Of a stretch of DNA of 64,000 nt, positions 26,550 to 36,399 are shown piece by piece; positions within the stretch are counted from its first letter, which is position 1; the number at the start of each line of letters is the position of its first letter. The position numbers and the translations under genes were made by a program. The notes below the pieces were generated by a model. That model searched no databases. It had not been told where the DNA came from and saw only the letters and a list, made by a program, of their open reading frames with translations. The stretch is from Cellulomonas sp. P24 (GTDB taxonomy: Bacteria; Actinomycetota; Actinomycetes; Actinomycetales; Cellulomonadaceae), in assembly GCF_024704385.1 (NCBI RefSeq), contig NZ_JAJDFX010000002.1:2914001-2978000 (forward strand). Reading direction: 5' to 3'.

Positions 26550-26629
26550 GCGGGAACGTCGTCTGAGCGGCCGGCTCATCTGACCGGGTAGCGCCGCTGA
26601 TCGGGCAGCGCCCGTGATCGTGCGCCGCC

Positions 26630-28147
26630 TCAGACGCGCGAGTCCGGTCGCTCGGCGGGCCGTCGGCCCGGGAGGGTGAACGTGAGGAGCGCTCCGCCCT
26701 CCGGCGCGGTCGACGCGGAGACCGTGCCGCCGTGCCGCGCGGCCGTGTCGGCGACGATCGCCAGGCCGAGCCCGCTGCCGGGCATCCCGCGGGCGCGCTC
26801 CGAGCGCCAGAACCGGTCGAAGACGCGTGACTGGTCCTCGTCCGCGATGCCCGGCCCGGAGTCCTCGACGGTCAGCGTCCCGTCGGCGAGCCGCAGGCGC
26901 ACGGTCGAGCCGGCAGGGGAGAACTTGACCGCGTTGTCGAGCAGGTTGAGGACCGCACGCTCCAGCGCGCCCGGGTCGCCGTCGAGCTCCCAGGGTTCGA
27001 GGTCGGCCAGCAGCTCGTGGTCGCCGCGCCGTGAGGCACGCTCGACCGCACGCCGGACGACGTCGTCGAGCCGCACGGTCTCGTGGGCGCGCTGCGGTTC
27101 GTCGTGCGAGAGGACGGTGAGCTCGGTGACCAGGTCGCCGAGCTCGACGAGCTGGGCGGTGACGCTCTGCAGCAGCGCCCGGCGGTCCTCGGGCGGCAGC
27201 GGGCGCCCGGCCGCCTCGCTGCGCGCGAGGAGCTCGATGTTGGTCCGCAGGCTGGTCAGCGGGGTGCGGAGCTCGTGACCGGCGTCGGCGACGAGCTGCT
27301 GCTGGCGGGCGCGCGCCACGGCCAGGGCGGTGGTCATCGCGTTGAAGGCGGTGGCGAGCCGGGCGACCTCGTCGTCGCCCCGCACCGGGATCGGGATGCC
27401 GAGATCCTGGGTGGCGGCGATGCTCTCGGCGGTGCGGGTGAGGTCGTCGATCGGGCGCAGGCCGGTGCGCGCGACGAGCAGGCCGGCGACGGTCGCGAGC
27501 AGGGCGCCGGCACCGGTCGCCAGCGCGAGCACGAGGGCGAGCTGGCGGAGCGTCGCGTCGACGTCGGTGAGGTCCCGGGCGACGAGCAGCGCGTAGCCGG
27601 AGCTCAGTGCCGTGGTCCGGACGCGCACGTGGGTGCCGCCCTGCGTGACGTCGTCGCGCGGGGACGTCGCCGCGCCACCGTTCGCGACGGCGACGTCCGC
27701 CGCGGTGGGGGTGACCTCGTCGGCCGGGTCCCGGGTGCATGTCGTCCCGTCGGCGCGCACCACCTGCACCGTGCCGATGACCATCTGGAACCGGGTCGCG
27801 ACGTCGGCGGTGCCGCTGCACAGGGACTCGGGGTCGAGCCGGCCCGCGACGCGTCCCTCGGTCGTCGACCCCTGGGGGAACGTGCCGGTGACCGTCAGCG
27901 GGTTCGTCAGCAGCGCGCGGTCGACCTGGTTGCGCAGCGCCTCGGACATCGTGAAGTAGGCGAGGGCGCTCGCGCTCGCGATCGCCACGACGACGGCGAG
28001 GGCGCTGAGCAGGGCGAGCCGCCGGCGGAGGCTCGGGCGGGCGAGCCGCGCGAAGGACCGGCGCACTCTGCTCGGAGCCTGGCCCGGAATCTGGCCAGGA
28101 GCTCGGCTTGGAGCCCGGTCCGGTGCCCCGCCCGATCGTCTGCTCAT
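26630..28147 (-). CDS. Sensor histidine kinase, MprB-like
   Basis: A 505-residue membrane kinase. It has a short cytoplasmic N-terminus rich in Pro/Arg, a first TM helix ([21 protein letters not shown]), a periplasmic sensor of about 180 residues and a second TM near residue 240. HAMP, HisKA with the phospho-His in [13 protein letters not shown], and HATPase_c (N box DNAVKFSP, G1 DSGPGI, G2 GSGLGLAIV) follow. It overlaps the response-regulator stop by four bases. The adjacent lipoprotein/exporter cassette suggests an envelope-stress pathway. Confidence 0.9.
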   Translation of the reverse strand: MSRRSGGAPDRAPSRAPGQIPGQAPSRVRRSFARLARPSLRRRLALLSALAVVVAIASASALAYFTMSEALRNQVDRALLTNPLTVTGTFPQGSTTEGRVAGRLDPESLCSGTADVATRFQMVIGTVQVVRADGTTCTRDPADEVTPTAADVAVANGGAATSPRDDVTQGGTHVRVRTTALSSGYALLVARDLTDVDATLRQLALVLALATGAGALLATVAGLLVARTGLRPIDDLTRTAESIAATQDLGIPIPVRGDDEVARLATAFNAMTTALAVARARQQQLVADAGHELRTPLTSLRTNIELLARSEAAGRPLPPEDRRALLQSVTAQLVELGDLVTELTVLSHDEPQRAHETVRLDDVVRRAVERASRRGDHELLADLEPWELDGDPGALERAVLNLLDNAVKFSPAGSTVRLRLADGTLTVEDSGPGIADEDQSRVFDRFWRSERARGMPGSGLGLAIVADTAARHGGTVSASTAPEGGALLTFTLPGRRPAERPDSRV

Positions 28148-28851
28148 GCGCCGCGGGCGGAGGTCGTCGGTTCCCGCAGGACGTAGCCGACGCCGCGGAC
28201 GTTGTGCAGCAGCCGCCCGCCCCCGGACGCCTCGAGCTTGTGGCGCAGGTAGCCCACGTACACCTCGAGGGTGTTGGAGCCGTTGTCGTACTCGTACCCC
28301 CACACGTCGCGCAGGATCTGCGTGCGGGACAGCACCTGGCGCGGGTGCAGCAGGAGCAGCTCGAGCAGGGAGTGCTCGGTGCGGGTCAGGGTGAGCGGGA
28401 CGCCGGCCCGGGTCACCTCGCGCGTGTCGGTGTCCATGACGAGGTCCGCGAACCGCAGCACGTGGGACGTCGCCGCCCGGGCGCCGCTCCGCCGTAGCAG
28501 CGCGCGGAGCCGGGCGAGCAGCTCCTCGAGGGCGAACGGCTTGGGTAGGTAGTCGTCCGCGCCGACGTCCAGGCCGGTGACGCGGTCACGGGTGCCGTCG
28601 CGTGCCGTCAGCATGAGGACCGGGACGTCGTGACCGCCCGCGCGCAGGCGGCGGCACATCTCCAGGCCGTCCATGCGGGGCATCTGCAGGTCCAGGACGA
28701 CGACGTCCGGCGCGTGCGCCTCGACGGCAGCGAGCGCGTCGACCCCGTCCACCGCGGTGCGCACGTCGTAGCCCTCGAACGACAGGCTGCGGCGCAGGCT
28801 GTCGCGCACCGCCTCGTCGTCGTCGACCACCAGTATCTGCACGTCGCCCAT
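28144..28851 (-). CDS. Response regulator, OmpR/MprA-like
   Basis: A 235-residue regulator. The receiver domain begins [17 protein letters not shown] with the phospho-Asp in [14 protein letters not shown] (near residue 50) and the conserved Lys in YLPKPF. The C-terminal winged helix ends [16 protein letters not shown] and [13 protein letters not shown] at 28851 is chosen over an upstream ATG because it begins at the receiver fold. It is divergent from the lipoprotein operon, so it could control both directions. Confidence 0.93.
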   Translation of the reverse strand: MGDVQILVVDDDEAVRDSLRRSLSFEGYDVRTAVDGVDALAAVEAHAPDVVVLDLQMPRMDGLEMCRRLRAGGHDVPVLMLTARDGTRDRVTGLDVGADDYLPKPFALEELLARLRALLRRSGARAATSHVLRFADLVMDTDTREVTRAGVPLTLTRTEHSLLELLLLHPRQVLSRTQILRDVWGYEYDNGSNTLEVYVGYLRHKLEASGGGRLLHNVRGVGYVLREPTTSARGA

Positions 28852-28897
28852 TCTGGCCTCCCCGGACCCCATGCTCGGCGCTCCGGGTAAGGAAGCG

Positions 28898-28963
28898 GTA
28901 AGAGTGGTGCGTCGCGGCGGAAATCTCACCCAACCCTTAGTCGCCGGGTCGTGGTGCTCTTAC
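28898..28963. promoter_or_regulatory. Inverted repeat in the divergent promoter of the two-component/exporter loci
   Basis: GTAAGAG (28898-28904) and CTCTTAC (28957-28963) are perfect inverses in the shared intergenic region. GGTGC lies near both. They are candidate binding sites for the MprA-like regulator. No consensus was checked. Confidence 0.4.
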
Positions 28964-28986
28964 CCGGGGACGGGAACGTCGTCTCC

Positions 28987-29580
28987 ATGACCAGACGACC
29001 TCGGGCATGGGCCCTCCTCGCAGTTGCGGCAGGTCTGACCCTGACCGCATGCAGCACCTCCACCGACGGAACCCAGGTGGCCTCCCTCCAGGGTGCCGGC
29101 ACCTCCACGACCGACTCCGCCGGCACCTCCGCGAGCACCGAGGCGGAGCTCCTCGCGTACGTCCAGTGCATCCGTGACCAGGGGGTCGACATCGCCGACC
29201 CGACGGTCGACGCGGACGGCAACCTCACGCTCGGCGGTGGCGGCCCGGGCAGCGGCGGCGGCACCGGGACCCCGACGATCGACCACGACGCGCTCCTCGC
29301 CGCCCAGGACGTCTGCGGCGAGGTGCCGACCGGCGCGTTCGGCTCCGCGATCCGGGACACGACGGAGTTCCAGGACGCCGCGCTGGCGTTCGTGCAGTGC
29401 ATGCGCGACGAGGGCATCGACGTCGCCGACCCGGACTTCTCGACGACCTCCGGCCCCGGCGGTGGCGGCATGCTCGGTGACGTCGACCGGACCGACCCGG
29501 CCGTGATCGCCGCGCTCGAGACCTGCCAGAGCGACTTCGCCGCGGCCCGCGACGCGATCGCCGCCGGCACGGGGGCGTAG
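28987..29580 (+). CDS. Lipoprotein with two Cys-containing repeats
   Basis: A 197-residue secreted lipoprotein. The signal peptide ends in the lipobox LTAC (Cys near residue 22). Two repeats of about 20 residues follow, AYVQCIRDQGVDIADPTVD and AFVQCMRDEGIDVADPDFS, each with one Cys after VQ. A Gly-rich linker lies between them. The two Cys could form a disulphide or bind a ligand. It is the first gene of the exporter cassette and abuts the next gene without a gap. The family is unknown to me. Confidence 0.75.
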   Translation: MTRRPRAWALLAVAAGLTLTACSTSTDGTQVASLQGAGTSTTDSAGTSASTEAELLAYVQCIRDQGVDIADPTVDADGNLTLGGGGPGSGGGTGTPTIDHDALLAAQDVCGEVPTGAFGSAIRDTTEFQDAALAFVQCMRDEGIDVADPDFSTTSGPGGGGMLGDVDRTDPAVIAALETCQSDFAAARDAIAAGTGA

Positions 29581-30672
29581 ATGTCACGCGACCGGAGCCG
29601 TCGACCACGCCGCCGGGTCGTGGTGGCCGTCGTGTCCGTCGCCGCGGTGGCCGCGGCCGCGGGCGGGGTGGCGGCGATGACCGCCGGCCGGTCCGCCGCG
29701 CAGGACGGCACGGTCGCGGCACGCACGCTGCCGACGGAACCCATCGAACGGCGCGACCTCGTCGTCACCGAGACCTTCACCGGTGAGCTCGCCTACGCCG
29801 GGCTGCGGACGCTCACGACCGGCCGGGCCGGCACCGTCACCACGGTGGCCCCGGTCGGATCCGTCGTGACCGTCGGCACGGCGCTCTACTCGATCGACCT
29901 CGAGCCGGCCGTCCTGCTCGTCGGGGCCATCCCCGCGTTCCGGGCGCTCGACGTCGACGTGAGCGACGGGCCGGACGTCCGGCAGCTCGAGCAGGCGCTC
30001 GCGGACCTCGGCTACGGGGCGGACCTGACGGTCGACGACCACTTCAGCTCCGTGACCGCGGCTGCGGTGACGCGATGGGAGACGGACCTCGGGCGTGCCG
30101 ATCCCGACGGGGTCGTCGGGCTCGGGGACGTCGTGTTCTCGACCGGCGACGTGCGGGTCTCCGAGGTGGTCGCCGCCGTCGGGGCCCGGGTGCAGCAGGG
30201 GAGCGGCGTGCTCGCGGCGACCTCGACCGGCACCCTCGTGACCCTGGACCTCGAGGTGGACCGTGCCGACGACGTCGAGACCGGGACGGCGGTCGCCCTG
30301 ACCCTGCCCGGCGGTGTCGCGAGCACCGGGACGATCACGAGCATCGGCACCCAGCCGGAGGTCGCCCCGAACGACCCGACCGCGACCGCGACGGTCCCGG
30401 TCGAGATCACGCTCGACGACCCGGCAGCGGCCGGGGAGTTCGACAGCGGGTCGGTGGACGTGGCGCTCGAACGCTCACGCGAGGACCGCGTGCTCGCGGT
30501 GCCCGTCACGGCGCTGCTCGCCCTCGCCGAGGGTGGCTACGCCCTCGAGGTGTCCGACGGTGCGGGTGCGACGCACCTGATCGGCGTGAAGATCGGGACG
30601 ATCGCCGACGGCTACGTGGCCGTCTCCGGTGACGGCGTCGCTGCGGGCGTGTCCGTGGTGGTGCCGTCATGA
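29581..30672 (+). CDS. HlyD-like membrane-fusion protein with peptidoglycan-binding domain
   Basis: A 363-residue periplasmic adaptor. One N-terminal TM (VVVAVVSVAAVAAAAGGVAAM) is followed by a biotinyl-like half and then a peptidoglycan-binding-1 fold (DVRQLEQALADLGYGADLTVDDHFSSVTAAAVTRWE cited by region, near residues 125-160). Beta-barrel and membrane-proximal regions follow. It starts directly at the lipoprotein stop. It probably links the ABC transporter below to the wall. It is paralogous to the frameshifted gene at 32673. Confidence 0.85.
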   Translation: MSRDRSRRPRRRVVVAVVSVAAVAAAAGGVAAMTAGRSAAQDGTVAARTLPTEPIERRDLVVTETFTGELAYAGLRTLTTGRAGTVTTVAPVGSVVTVGTALYSIDLEPAVLLVGAIPAFRALDVDVSDGPDVRQLEQALADLGYGADLTVDDHFSSVTAAAVTRWETDLGRADPDGVVGLGDVVFSTGDVRVSEVVAAVGARVQQGSGVLAATSTGTLVTLDLEVDRADDVETGTAVALTLPGGVASTGTITSIGTQPEVAPNDPTATATVPVEITLDDPAAAGEFDSGSVDVALERSREDRVLAVPVTALLALAEGGYALEVSDGAGATHLIGVKIGTIADGYVAVSGDGVAAGVSVVVPS

Positions 30673-31388
30673 GCGCCGCGCCGGACGTCGTCCTCGAGCT
30701 GAGCGACGTCGTCAAGGAGTACCTCACCGACCCGCCCACGCGCGTGCTGCACGGGATCGACCTGGTCGTCGAGCGCGGCGAGCTCGTGGCGATCGTCGGG
30801 CCGTCCGGGTCGGGGAAGTCCACGCTGCTCAACATCATCGGCACGCTGGACCTCCCGACCAGCGGCACGGTGCGCGTCGCCGGCCACGACGTGTCGATGC
30901 TCTCCGACGAGGACCTCTCCGCACTGCGGTCGACGCAGATCGGGTTCGTGTTCCAGCAGTTCTTCCTGCTGTCGGGGATGACGTCGATCGACAACGTCGC
31001 CGACGGGCTGCTCTACCGCGGGGTGCCGCGACGGCTGCGACGCGCCCGTGCGGCGGAGGCCCTCGAACGTGTGGGGCTGACGCACCGCATGCACCACAAC
31101 CCGGAGAAGCTGTCCGGCGGTGAGCGGCAGCGCGTCGCGATCGCCCGGGCGCTCGTCGGGGAACCGGCCCTCGTCCTCGCCGACGAGCCGACGGGCAACC
31201 TCGACTCCGCGTCGAGCGCGTCGATCATGGCGCTGCTCCACGAGCTGCACGGCGGTGGGTCGACGATCCTCGTCATCACGCACGACCACGAGATCGCGGC
31301 GAGCCTGCCACGCCAGGTCGCGGTGCGGGACGGCCGGATCGAGCACGACTCCGCCCGTGGGGTCCTCACCTCGGGGGCGGTCCGATGA
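30669..31388 (+). CDS. ABC transporter ATPase, MacB/LolD type
   Basis: A 239-residue ATPase with Walker A GPSGSGKST, Q-loop FVFQQFF, signature LSGGERQRVAIARAL and Walker B VLADEPTGNLD. These match the MacB/LolD group. It overlaps the upstream adaptor (ATGA) and the downstream permease (ATGA). It powers export or mechanotransmission rather than import. Confidence 0.93.
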   Translation: MSAAPDVVLELSDVVKEYLTDPPTRVLHGIDLVVERGELVAIVGPSGSGKSTLLNIIGTLDLPTSGTVRVAGHDVSMLSDEDLSALRSTQIGFVFQQFFLLSGMTSIDNVADGLLYRGVPRRLRRARAAEALERVGLTHRMHHNPEKLSGGERQRVAIARALVGEPALVLADEPTGNLDSASSASIMALLHELHGGGSTILVITHDHEIAASLPRQVAVRDGRIEHDSARGVLTSGAVR

Positions 31389-32671
31389 CCGGGGCGACGT
31401 CCGTGCCGTCGACTGCGCGGCGGTCGGGAACGCAGCCGTCGGGATCGCCTCTTCCGGGTGCGGCGATGTCGCATCCCACCACGCTGCGGCGGAGCTCTCT
31501 GCACGCCGCGGACGTGCTGCGCGTCGGCTCGGTCGGGCTGCTGAGCCGGCGGCTCCGTGCGGCGCTCTCGGCACTCGGGATCGCGATCGGTATCGCGGCG
31601 ATGGTCGGGGTCCTCGGGATCTCGCAGTCGTCGAGCGCCGCGCTGTTGTCCTCTCTCGACCGGCTCGGCACCAACCTCCTCACGGTCCAGGCCGGCACCG
31701 GCATCGGGGCCGGCGACGCGACCCTCCCGACCACGAGCGAGCTCATGCTCCGGCGGATCGGCCCGGTGCAGACCGTCAGCTCGGTGACGTCCGTGGACGC
31801 GACCGTGCGCCGGACGGACCTGGTCCCGGAGACGCGGACGCAGGGCCTCACCGTCAAGGCGGCCGACCTCGACCTCGTCGAGTCCCTCGCCGGGTCCGTC
31901 GCGAACGGCCGGTGGCTCGACGCGGCCAGCGCCCAGCTCCCGGTGGTCGTGCTCGGTTCGGTCGCGGCGGAACGTCTCGGCATCGACGACGTCGCGATCG
32001 CCCCGATGGTGTGGATCGGCGACCAGTGGTTCGCGGTGATCGGGATACTCGACTCGTTCGAGCTCGCGCAGGACATCGACCGCTCGGTGCTGATCGGCCG
32101 CCCGTACGCCACCGGGTCGATGGACGCCGCCGAGGCGCCGGAGACCATCTACCTGCGCACCGACCCGGCCGCACTGGACACCGTGCGGGCCGTGGTCCCC
32201 GCGACCGCGAACCCGGAGAACCCGGACCAGGTCGAGGTGTCGCGCCCGTCCGACGCGATCGCCGCGAAGGCCGCCGCGAGCAGCGCCTTCACCGGGCTGT
32301 TCCTCGGCCTGGGCGCGGTGGCGCTGCTCGTCGGCGGTGTCGGCATCGCGAACGTCATGGTCATCTCGGTGCTCGAGCGTCGGTCGGAGATCGGTCTGCG
32401 CCGGGCCCTGGGGGCCACCCGCCGGCACGTGAGCCTGCAGTTCCTCATGGAGTCGCTGCTGCTCTCCGCAGTCGGTGGCCTCGTCGGCGTCCTGCTCGGG
32501 GCCGCCGTCACCGCCGGGTACGACGTCCTGCGCGGCTGGCAGGTCGTCGTGCCGCTCGTCGGTGTGGCCGGCGGGTTCGTCGCCGCTCTCGCCATCGGCG
32601 CGGTGGCCGGGCTCTACCCGGCGATGCGCGCCGCCCGACTCCCTCCCACCGAAGCGCTGAGGACCGTCTGA
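31385..32671 (+). CDS. MacB/FtsX-type ABC permease
   Basis: A 428-residue permease. One TM near residue 65 (LGIAIGIAAMVGVLGI) is followed by a large extracytoplasmic MacB_PCD domain. Three C-terminal TM helices (FTGLFLGLGAVALLVGGVGIANVMV and two more) are typical of FtsX. EIGLRRALGATRRHV is a family motif. It overlaps the ATPase gene. With two membrane-fusion genes it forms a tripartite-like exporter. Confidence 0.92.
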   Translation: MTGATSVPSTARRSGTQPSGSPLPGAAMSHPTTLRRSSLHAADVLRVGSVGLLSRRLRAALSALGIAIGIAAMVGVLGISQSSSAALLSSLDRLGTNLLTVQAGTGIGAGDATLPTTSELMLRRIGPVQTVSSVTSVDATVRRTDLVPETRTQGLTVKAADLDLVESLAGSVANGRWLDAASAQLPVVVLGSVAAERLGIDDVAIAPMVWIGDQWFAVIGILDSFELAQDIDRSVLIGRPYATGSMDAAEAPETIYLRTDPAALDTVRAVVPATANPENPDQVEVSRPSDAIAAKAAASSAFTGLFLGLGAVALLVGGVGIANVMVISVLERRSEIGLRRALGATRRHVSLQFLMESLLLSAVGGLVGVLLGAAVTAGYDVLRGWQVVVPLVGVAGGFVAALAIGAVAGLYPAMRAARLPPTEALRTV

Positions 32672-32672
32672 C

Positions 32673-34252
32673 ATGTCACGCCGTGCTCTCGTCCTGGACA
32701 CCCATCGTCGCGTCGTCGCGCTGACCTCCGCCACGGTCGTCGTCGTGGTCTCCCTCGGGCTCCTCGGCGCCCGAGGGAGTCGCGCCGACGCGGCCGACCC
32801 CGCTGCCGCCGTCCCGACCGCGACCGTCACGACCCGCACGATGGCCGTGACGAGCACCGTCGACGGCACGGTGCAGCGCGCCGCGCGGTACGCCGTCACG
32901 TTCGGGGACACCCGGGTGGCGGCGCTGGCCGCGGTCCCGGAGGGGTCGACCGGGGGTCGGGTGGCGGGGCGACGAGCGCCTCGGCGGTTGGGGTCGCGAG
33001 CACCGCTACGGCGACTTCGACGACCGGTGCGGCCCTCGGGTCGATCGAGCTCGTCTCGTACGTCACGGCCCTGCCGGCCGACGTGGCCGTCGTGCCGACG
33101 GTGGACCCGACCGTCGCACCGACGGACACCCCAACGACAGTGCCGACCGACGTGCCGACGACCGTGCCGACGACGGACCCGACCCCGATCCCGACGATCT
33201 CACCGACGCCAATCCCCACGACCACACCGGCCCCGACGACCACACCCGCCCCCACGACCAAGCCCGGCACCACGCCGGGGACGGGCACATCGCCGACCTC
33301 ATCCGTCCCGTCGGACCCGAGCACGTCCTCGCGGACGGGTGCCGTCCCGACGAGCGGCGTGTCGACCGGCGCGCTCCCGTCGACCAGCGTGCTGCCGCAG
33401 AGCACCGGGCAGACGTCCACCGGGGCGGCGTCGAGCACACCGACGGCGACGCTCACCGCGCTCGCGGCCCTCGGGACCGCGGTCACGACGGGGACGGTCC
33501 TGTACGCCGCGGACGGTGAACCGGTCGTCGCGATCTGGACGGACGTCGCGTTCTGGCGCGACCTGGAGCTCGGCGTCGACGACGGCGCGGACGTCCGGGC
33601 CCTCGAGGAGCTGCTGACCGCGCTCGGCTACGGCGACGGCCTGACGGTCGACGACGCGTTCACGTCGGTCACCGCCGCTGCGGTCGAACGCTGGGAGGCG
33701 GACCTCGGGCGACTGGAGCCGGACGGCGTCGTCGCGCTCGGGGACCTCGTCGTGGTGCCGGACGCGAGCGAGGTCACCGCCCGGTTGCTGCAGCCAGGGG
33801 ACGCCGTGCGGAGCGGCGCTGCGGTGCTGACCATCGCGAGTTCCGCGCAGGTCGTCGGCGCCGAGGTCGACGCCGAGGACGTCGCCGACTGGCCGGCGGG
33901 AGCGGCTGTGACGGTCGCATGGTCGGACGGCGCGACGACTGCGGCGCATGTCGTCGCGACCGGTCGGGACGTCGTCGACGGACGGGTCACCCTCAGCGTC
34001 GGGTTCGACGTCGAGGAGCCCGGACGGGCGACGGGGACACCGGTGACCGTCGTCCGGGCCGCGGACCAGCGGGACGGCGTCCTCACGGTGCCGGTCGCCG
34101 CGATCGTGGCGGACGCGACCGGTAGCCCGAGCGTCGTCCTGGACGGTGAGGTGCGTCGTCAGGTGCCGGTGGCCGTGGGCGTCGTGGCCGACGGATGGGT
34201 CGAGGTGTCCGGTGAGCTCGTGCCGGGGGACCGGGTGGTGCTACCGGGCTGA
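32673..34252 (+). pseudogene. Second HlyD-like/peptidoglycan-binding adaptor, broken by a frameshift in a G run
   Basis: The first 90 codons (frame of 32673) give a signal-anchor start and a fusion-protein opening (TSTVDGTVQRAARYAVTFG). The remainder is in another frame from about 32957. It has a Thr/Pro-rich linker (33083-33270), a PG-binding-1 fold near 33590-33700 and a barrel domain ending VPGDRVVLPG. Adding one G to the five-G run at 32952-32956 restores a continuous protein of about 525 residues reading EGSTGGSGGGATSA across the join. The gene starts one base after the permease stop. It is either a sequencing error or slippage. A paralogue lies at 29581. Confidence 0.8.
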
Positions 34253-34633
34253 CGGGGCGGGTCCGTCGCGGTCGGGCGGGGGAGCCACCGGGCGGAGGTC
34301 TCCGGGGTCCGGCTCCGGCCGGTCGACGACCTCCGTCGTCCCGGTCGGCCCGTCCCACCCGTAGTGCACCGGGCCGACATCGGGCCGTGCGAGGTAGATG
34401 CTCTGGGCCGCGTCGAACCCGTCCATCGCTGGTGAGGCCGCGGACCGCGTCCGCCGACCTGTTGCGGACGGCCGCACCGCGCGAACGATCATCCCGATGA
34501 CGACGACCCCGTACCCGGCGCCGATCGCCCACGGTACGACGGTGGTGCCGGCGAGCTCGGACCACGCGAGGGCGATGCCCGGAAGAATGAACGCGAGCGG
34601 AACCCACCACCGTTCACCGCGCACCGCCACCAC
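34241..34633 (-). CDS. Small membrane protein, unknown
   Basis: A 130-residue protein with two TM helices in the first 50 residues (VPLAFILPGIALAWS and VPWAIGAGYGVVVIGMIV). The remainder is hydrophilic and Pro-rich. GTG at 34633 follows a C/G-rich spacer. It overlaps the end of the convergent adaptor by 12 bases. No family was recognised. Confidence 0.55.
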   Translation of the reverse strand: MVAVRGERWWVPLAFILPGIALAWSELAGTTVVPWAIGAGYGVVVIGMIVRAVRPSATGRRTRSAASPAMDGFDAAQSIYLARPDVGPVHYGWDGPTGTTEVVDRPEPDPGDLRPVAPPPDRDGPAPSAR

Positions 34634-34701
34634 CCCCCCGGAGATCAGTCCTACCTCACGGGGGAGGCGGCGGCAACGGAGTCCGTCGTCCGATCAGCGC
34701 G

Positions 34702-35490
34702 TCAGCGGATGTCGAGCCGTTCGATCAGCACGACGATCGCGAGGTGCAGGGCGACGCCGACGAGCACCAGGACCGCCCAGGCCGAGAGCGACGGTCCGGC
34801 GGTGAGCTGGTCGCCGCCGACGGCCCAGTAGAACAAGGACGCCGGTCGCAGGGTGTGCGCCCAGCTCAGCACCGGAGCCAGCGAGCTGACCAGGTAGGAC
34901 GCCGCCGCGAGGGCCGAGGTCAGGCCGAGGGCGAGCCCGCGGCTGCCGGAGAGCACCCCGATGAGCATCGCGACCAGTCCGAAGTCCACGCCCATGACGA
35001 GGATCGCCACCGTCGAGCCGATGACCGCGCCGGTCGGCAGGGTCAGCTGGTAGTGACGCCCGAGCAGGATGAACGCCATCGTCAGGACGGCGATCGGGAC
35101 CGCGAGCAGCGCCAGGACGAGCGACTTCTCGCGGACGAGCCGGCGTCGGCTGATCGGCAGCGTCGCGACGAGGCCGAGTGAGCCGTCCTCGGACTGTCCG
35201 GCGATCGACGAGGCCCCGTACCCGATGGTGAGCAGCAGGATCATGAGCGGCAGGAAGTTCGCGTACAGGTTGCCGTTGACCCAGCCGGTCGGCGCCGTCA
35301 GCGAGCCGTTCACCCCGAGCATCGCGGCGACGGTCGGGTTGTTCGCGGTGAGGTCGCCGAGCGACGCGTCGGACTTGACCGACGGGTACATCGCGACGAG
35401 CAGGAAGGCGTACGCCGCAAGGCCGACGGCGAACCAGATGATCGAGCGGCGACGCAGCCGGAGGTCGATCTGGGCGATCTCAGTGCGCAC
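34702..35490 (-). CDS. ABC transporter permease
   Basis: A 262-residue six-helix permease of the ABC-2 type. It begins with an amphipathic stretch (LRLRRRSIIWFAVGL). The gene overlaps the ATPase stop by 11 bases, a coupled pair. A TetR-like gene follows upstream. The pair most resembles exporters for drugs or lipids. The substrate is unknown. Confidence 0.8.
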   Translation of the reverse strand: MRTEIAQIDLRLRRRSIIWFAVGLAAYAFLLVAMYPSVKSDASLGDLTANNPTVAAMLGVNGSLTAPTGWVNGNLYANFLPLMILLLTIGYGASSIAGQSEDGSLGLVATLPISRRRLVREKSLVLALLAVPIAVLTMAFILLGRHYQLTLPTGAVIGSTVAILVMGVDFGLVAMLIGVLSGSRGLALGLTSALAAASYLVSSLAPVLSWAHTLRPASLFYWAVGGDQLTAGPSLSAWAVLVLVGVALHLAIVVLIERLDIR

Positions 35491-36397
35491 GGGTGGCCTC
35501 CGGAAGGTCGGTGGAACGGTAGTAGTCGAGGAACAGCTCGTCGAGGTCGGCCGGCCGTGCGAGGAGGTCGATCGGGTCGAGCGGTGCGATCGCGCGGAGC
35601 ACCGGCGCGACGGGTCCGGTGATGGTGAGCAGCACGCGGCGCGGGTCCGTCCCGGTGACCTGGACGCCGTCGAGCTGCGTGAGCGTGGTGGTGTCGACGT
35701 CGCGATCGAAGGTCAGCTCGATCGTCCGCGGGGCGTGCTTGCGCAGCCCGTCGACGGTGTCGGCCACGACGATCCGCCCCTCGCGGATGATCGCGAGCCG
35801 GTGCACGACGCGCTGCACCTCGTCGAGGTCGTGCGACGAGAGGAAGACGGTGCGACCGTCGGCCGCGGTCTCCCGCAGGAGGGAGATGAACTCCTGCTGC
35901 AGGAGCGGGTCGAGGCCCGACGTCGCCTCGTCGAGCACGAGCAGCTCGGGCCGGTGCATGAACGCCAGGACGATCCCTAGCTTCTGCTTGTTGCCCTTCG
36001 ACAGCGTCTGCGTGGGGCGGTCGACCTCGGCGCCGAAGCGCTCGATCAGCTCGTCCCGGTAGCGCGTGTCCCGCAGGCCGCGGGCCGAGCGGAACCGCTC
36101 GAGGATCTCGCGTCCGGTCATGCGCGGGTACAGGGCGAGCTCGCCGGGCAGGTAACCGGTGCGCCGGTGCAGCTCGACGGAGTCCCGGCGCGGGTCGAGC
36201 CCGAGCACCTGTGCGGTGCCCGACGACGCGTGGTAGAGCCCCATGAGGATGCGGATGGTCGTCGACTTGCCGGCACCGTTGGGGCCGAGGAAGCCGAAGA
36301 TCTGACCCGGCTCGACCTCGAGGTCGACGTCGATGATCCCGCGGTGGGGGCCGAACGACCTGGTCAGGCTGTGTGTCTCGATCACGGGTGACGCCAT
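35480..36397 (-). CDS. ABC transporter ATP-binding protein
   Basis: A 305-residue ATPase with Walker A GPNGAGKST, Q-loop TGYLPGE, signature LSKGNKQKLGIV (a CcmA/NatA type) and Walker B LLVLDEATSGLDP. A C-terminal extension follows. ATG at 36397 is separated by two bases from the regulator stop. It pairs with the permease downstream. Confidence 0.9.
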   Translation of the reverse strand: MASPVIETHSLTRSFGPHRGIIDVDLEVEPGQIFGFLGPNGAGKSTTIRILMGLYHASSGTAQVLGLDPRRDSVELHRRTGYLPGELALYPRMTGREILERFRSARGLRDTRYRDELIERFGAEVDRPTQTLSKGNKQKLGIVLAFMHRPELLVLDEATSGLDPLLQQEFISLLRETAADGRTVFLSSHDLDEVQRVVHRLAIIREGRIVVADTVDGLRKHAPRTIELTFDRDVDTTTLTQLDGVQVTGTDPRRVLLTITGPVAPVLRAIAPLDPIDLLARPADLDELFLDYYRSTDLPEATRAH

Positions 36398-36399
36398 GC

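Noticed and set aside
33083-33270. Phage tail fibre or surface adhesin from the Thr/Pro-rich repeats
   Set aside because: It is a flexible linker within the frameshifted membrane-fusion protein, with PG-binding and barrel domains after it.
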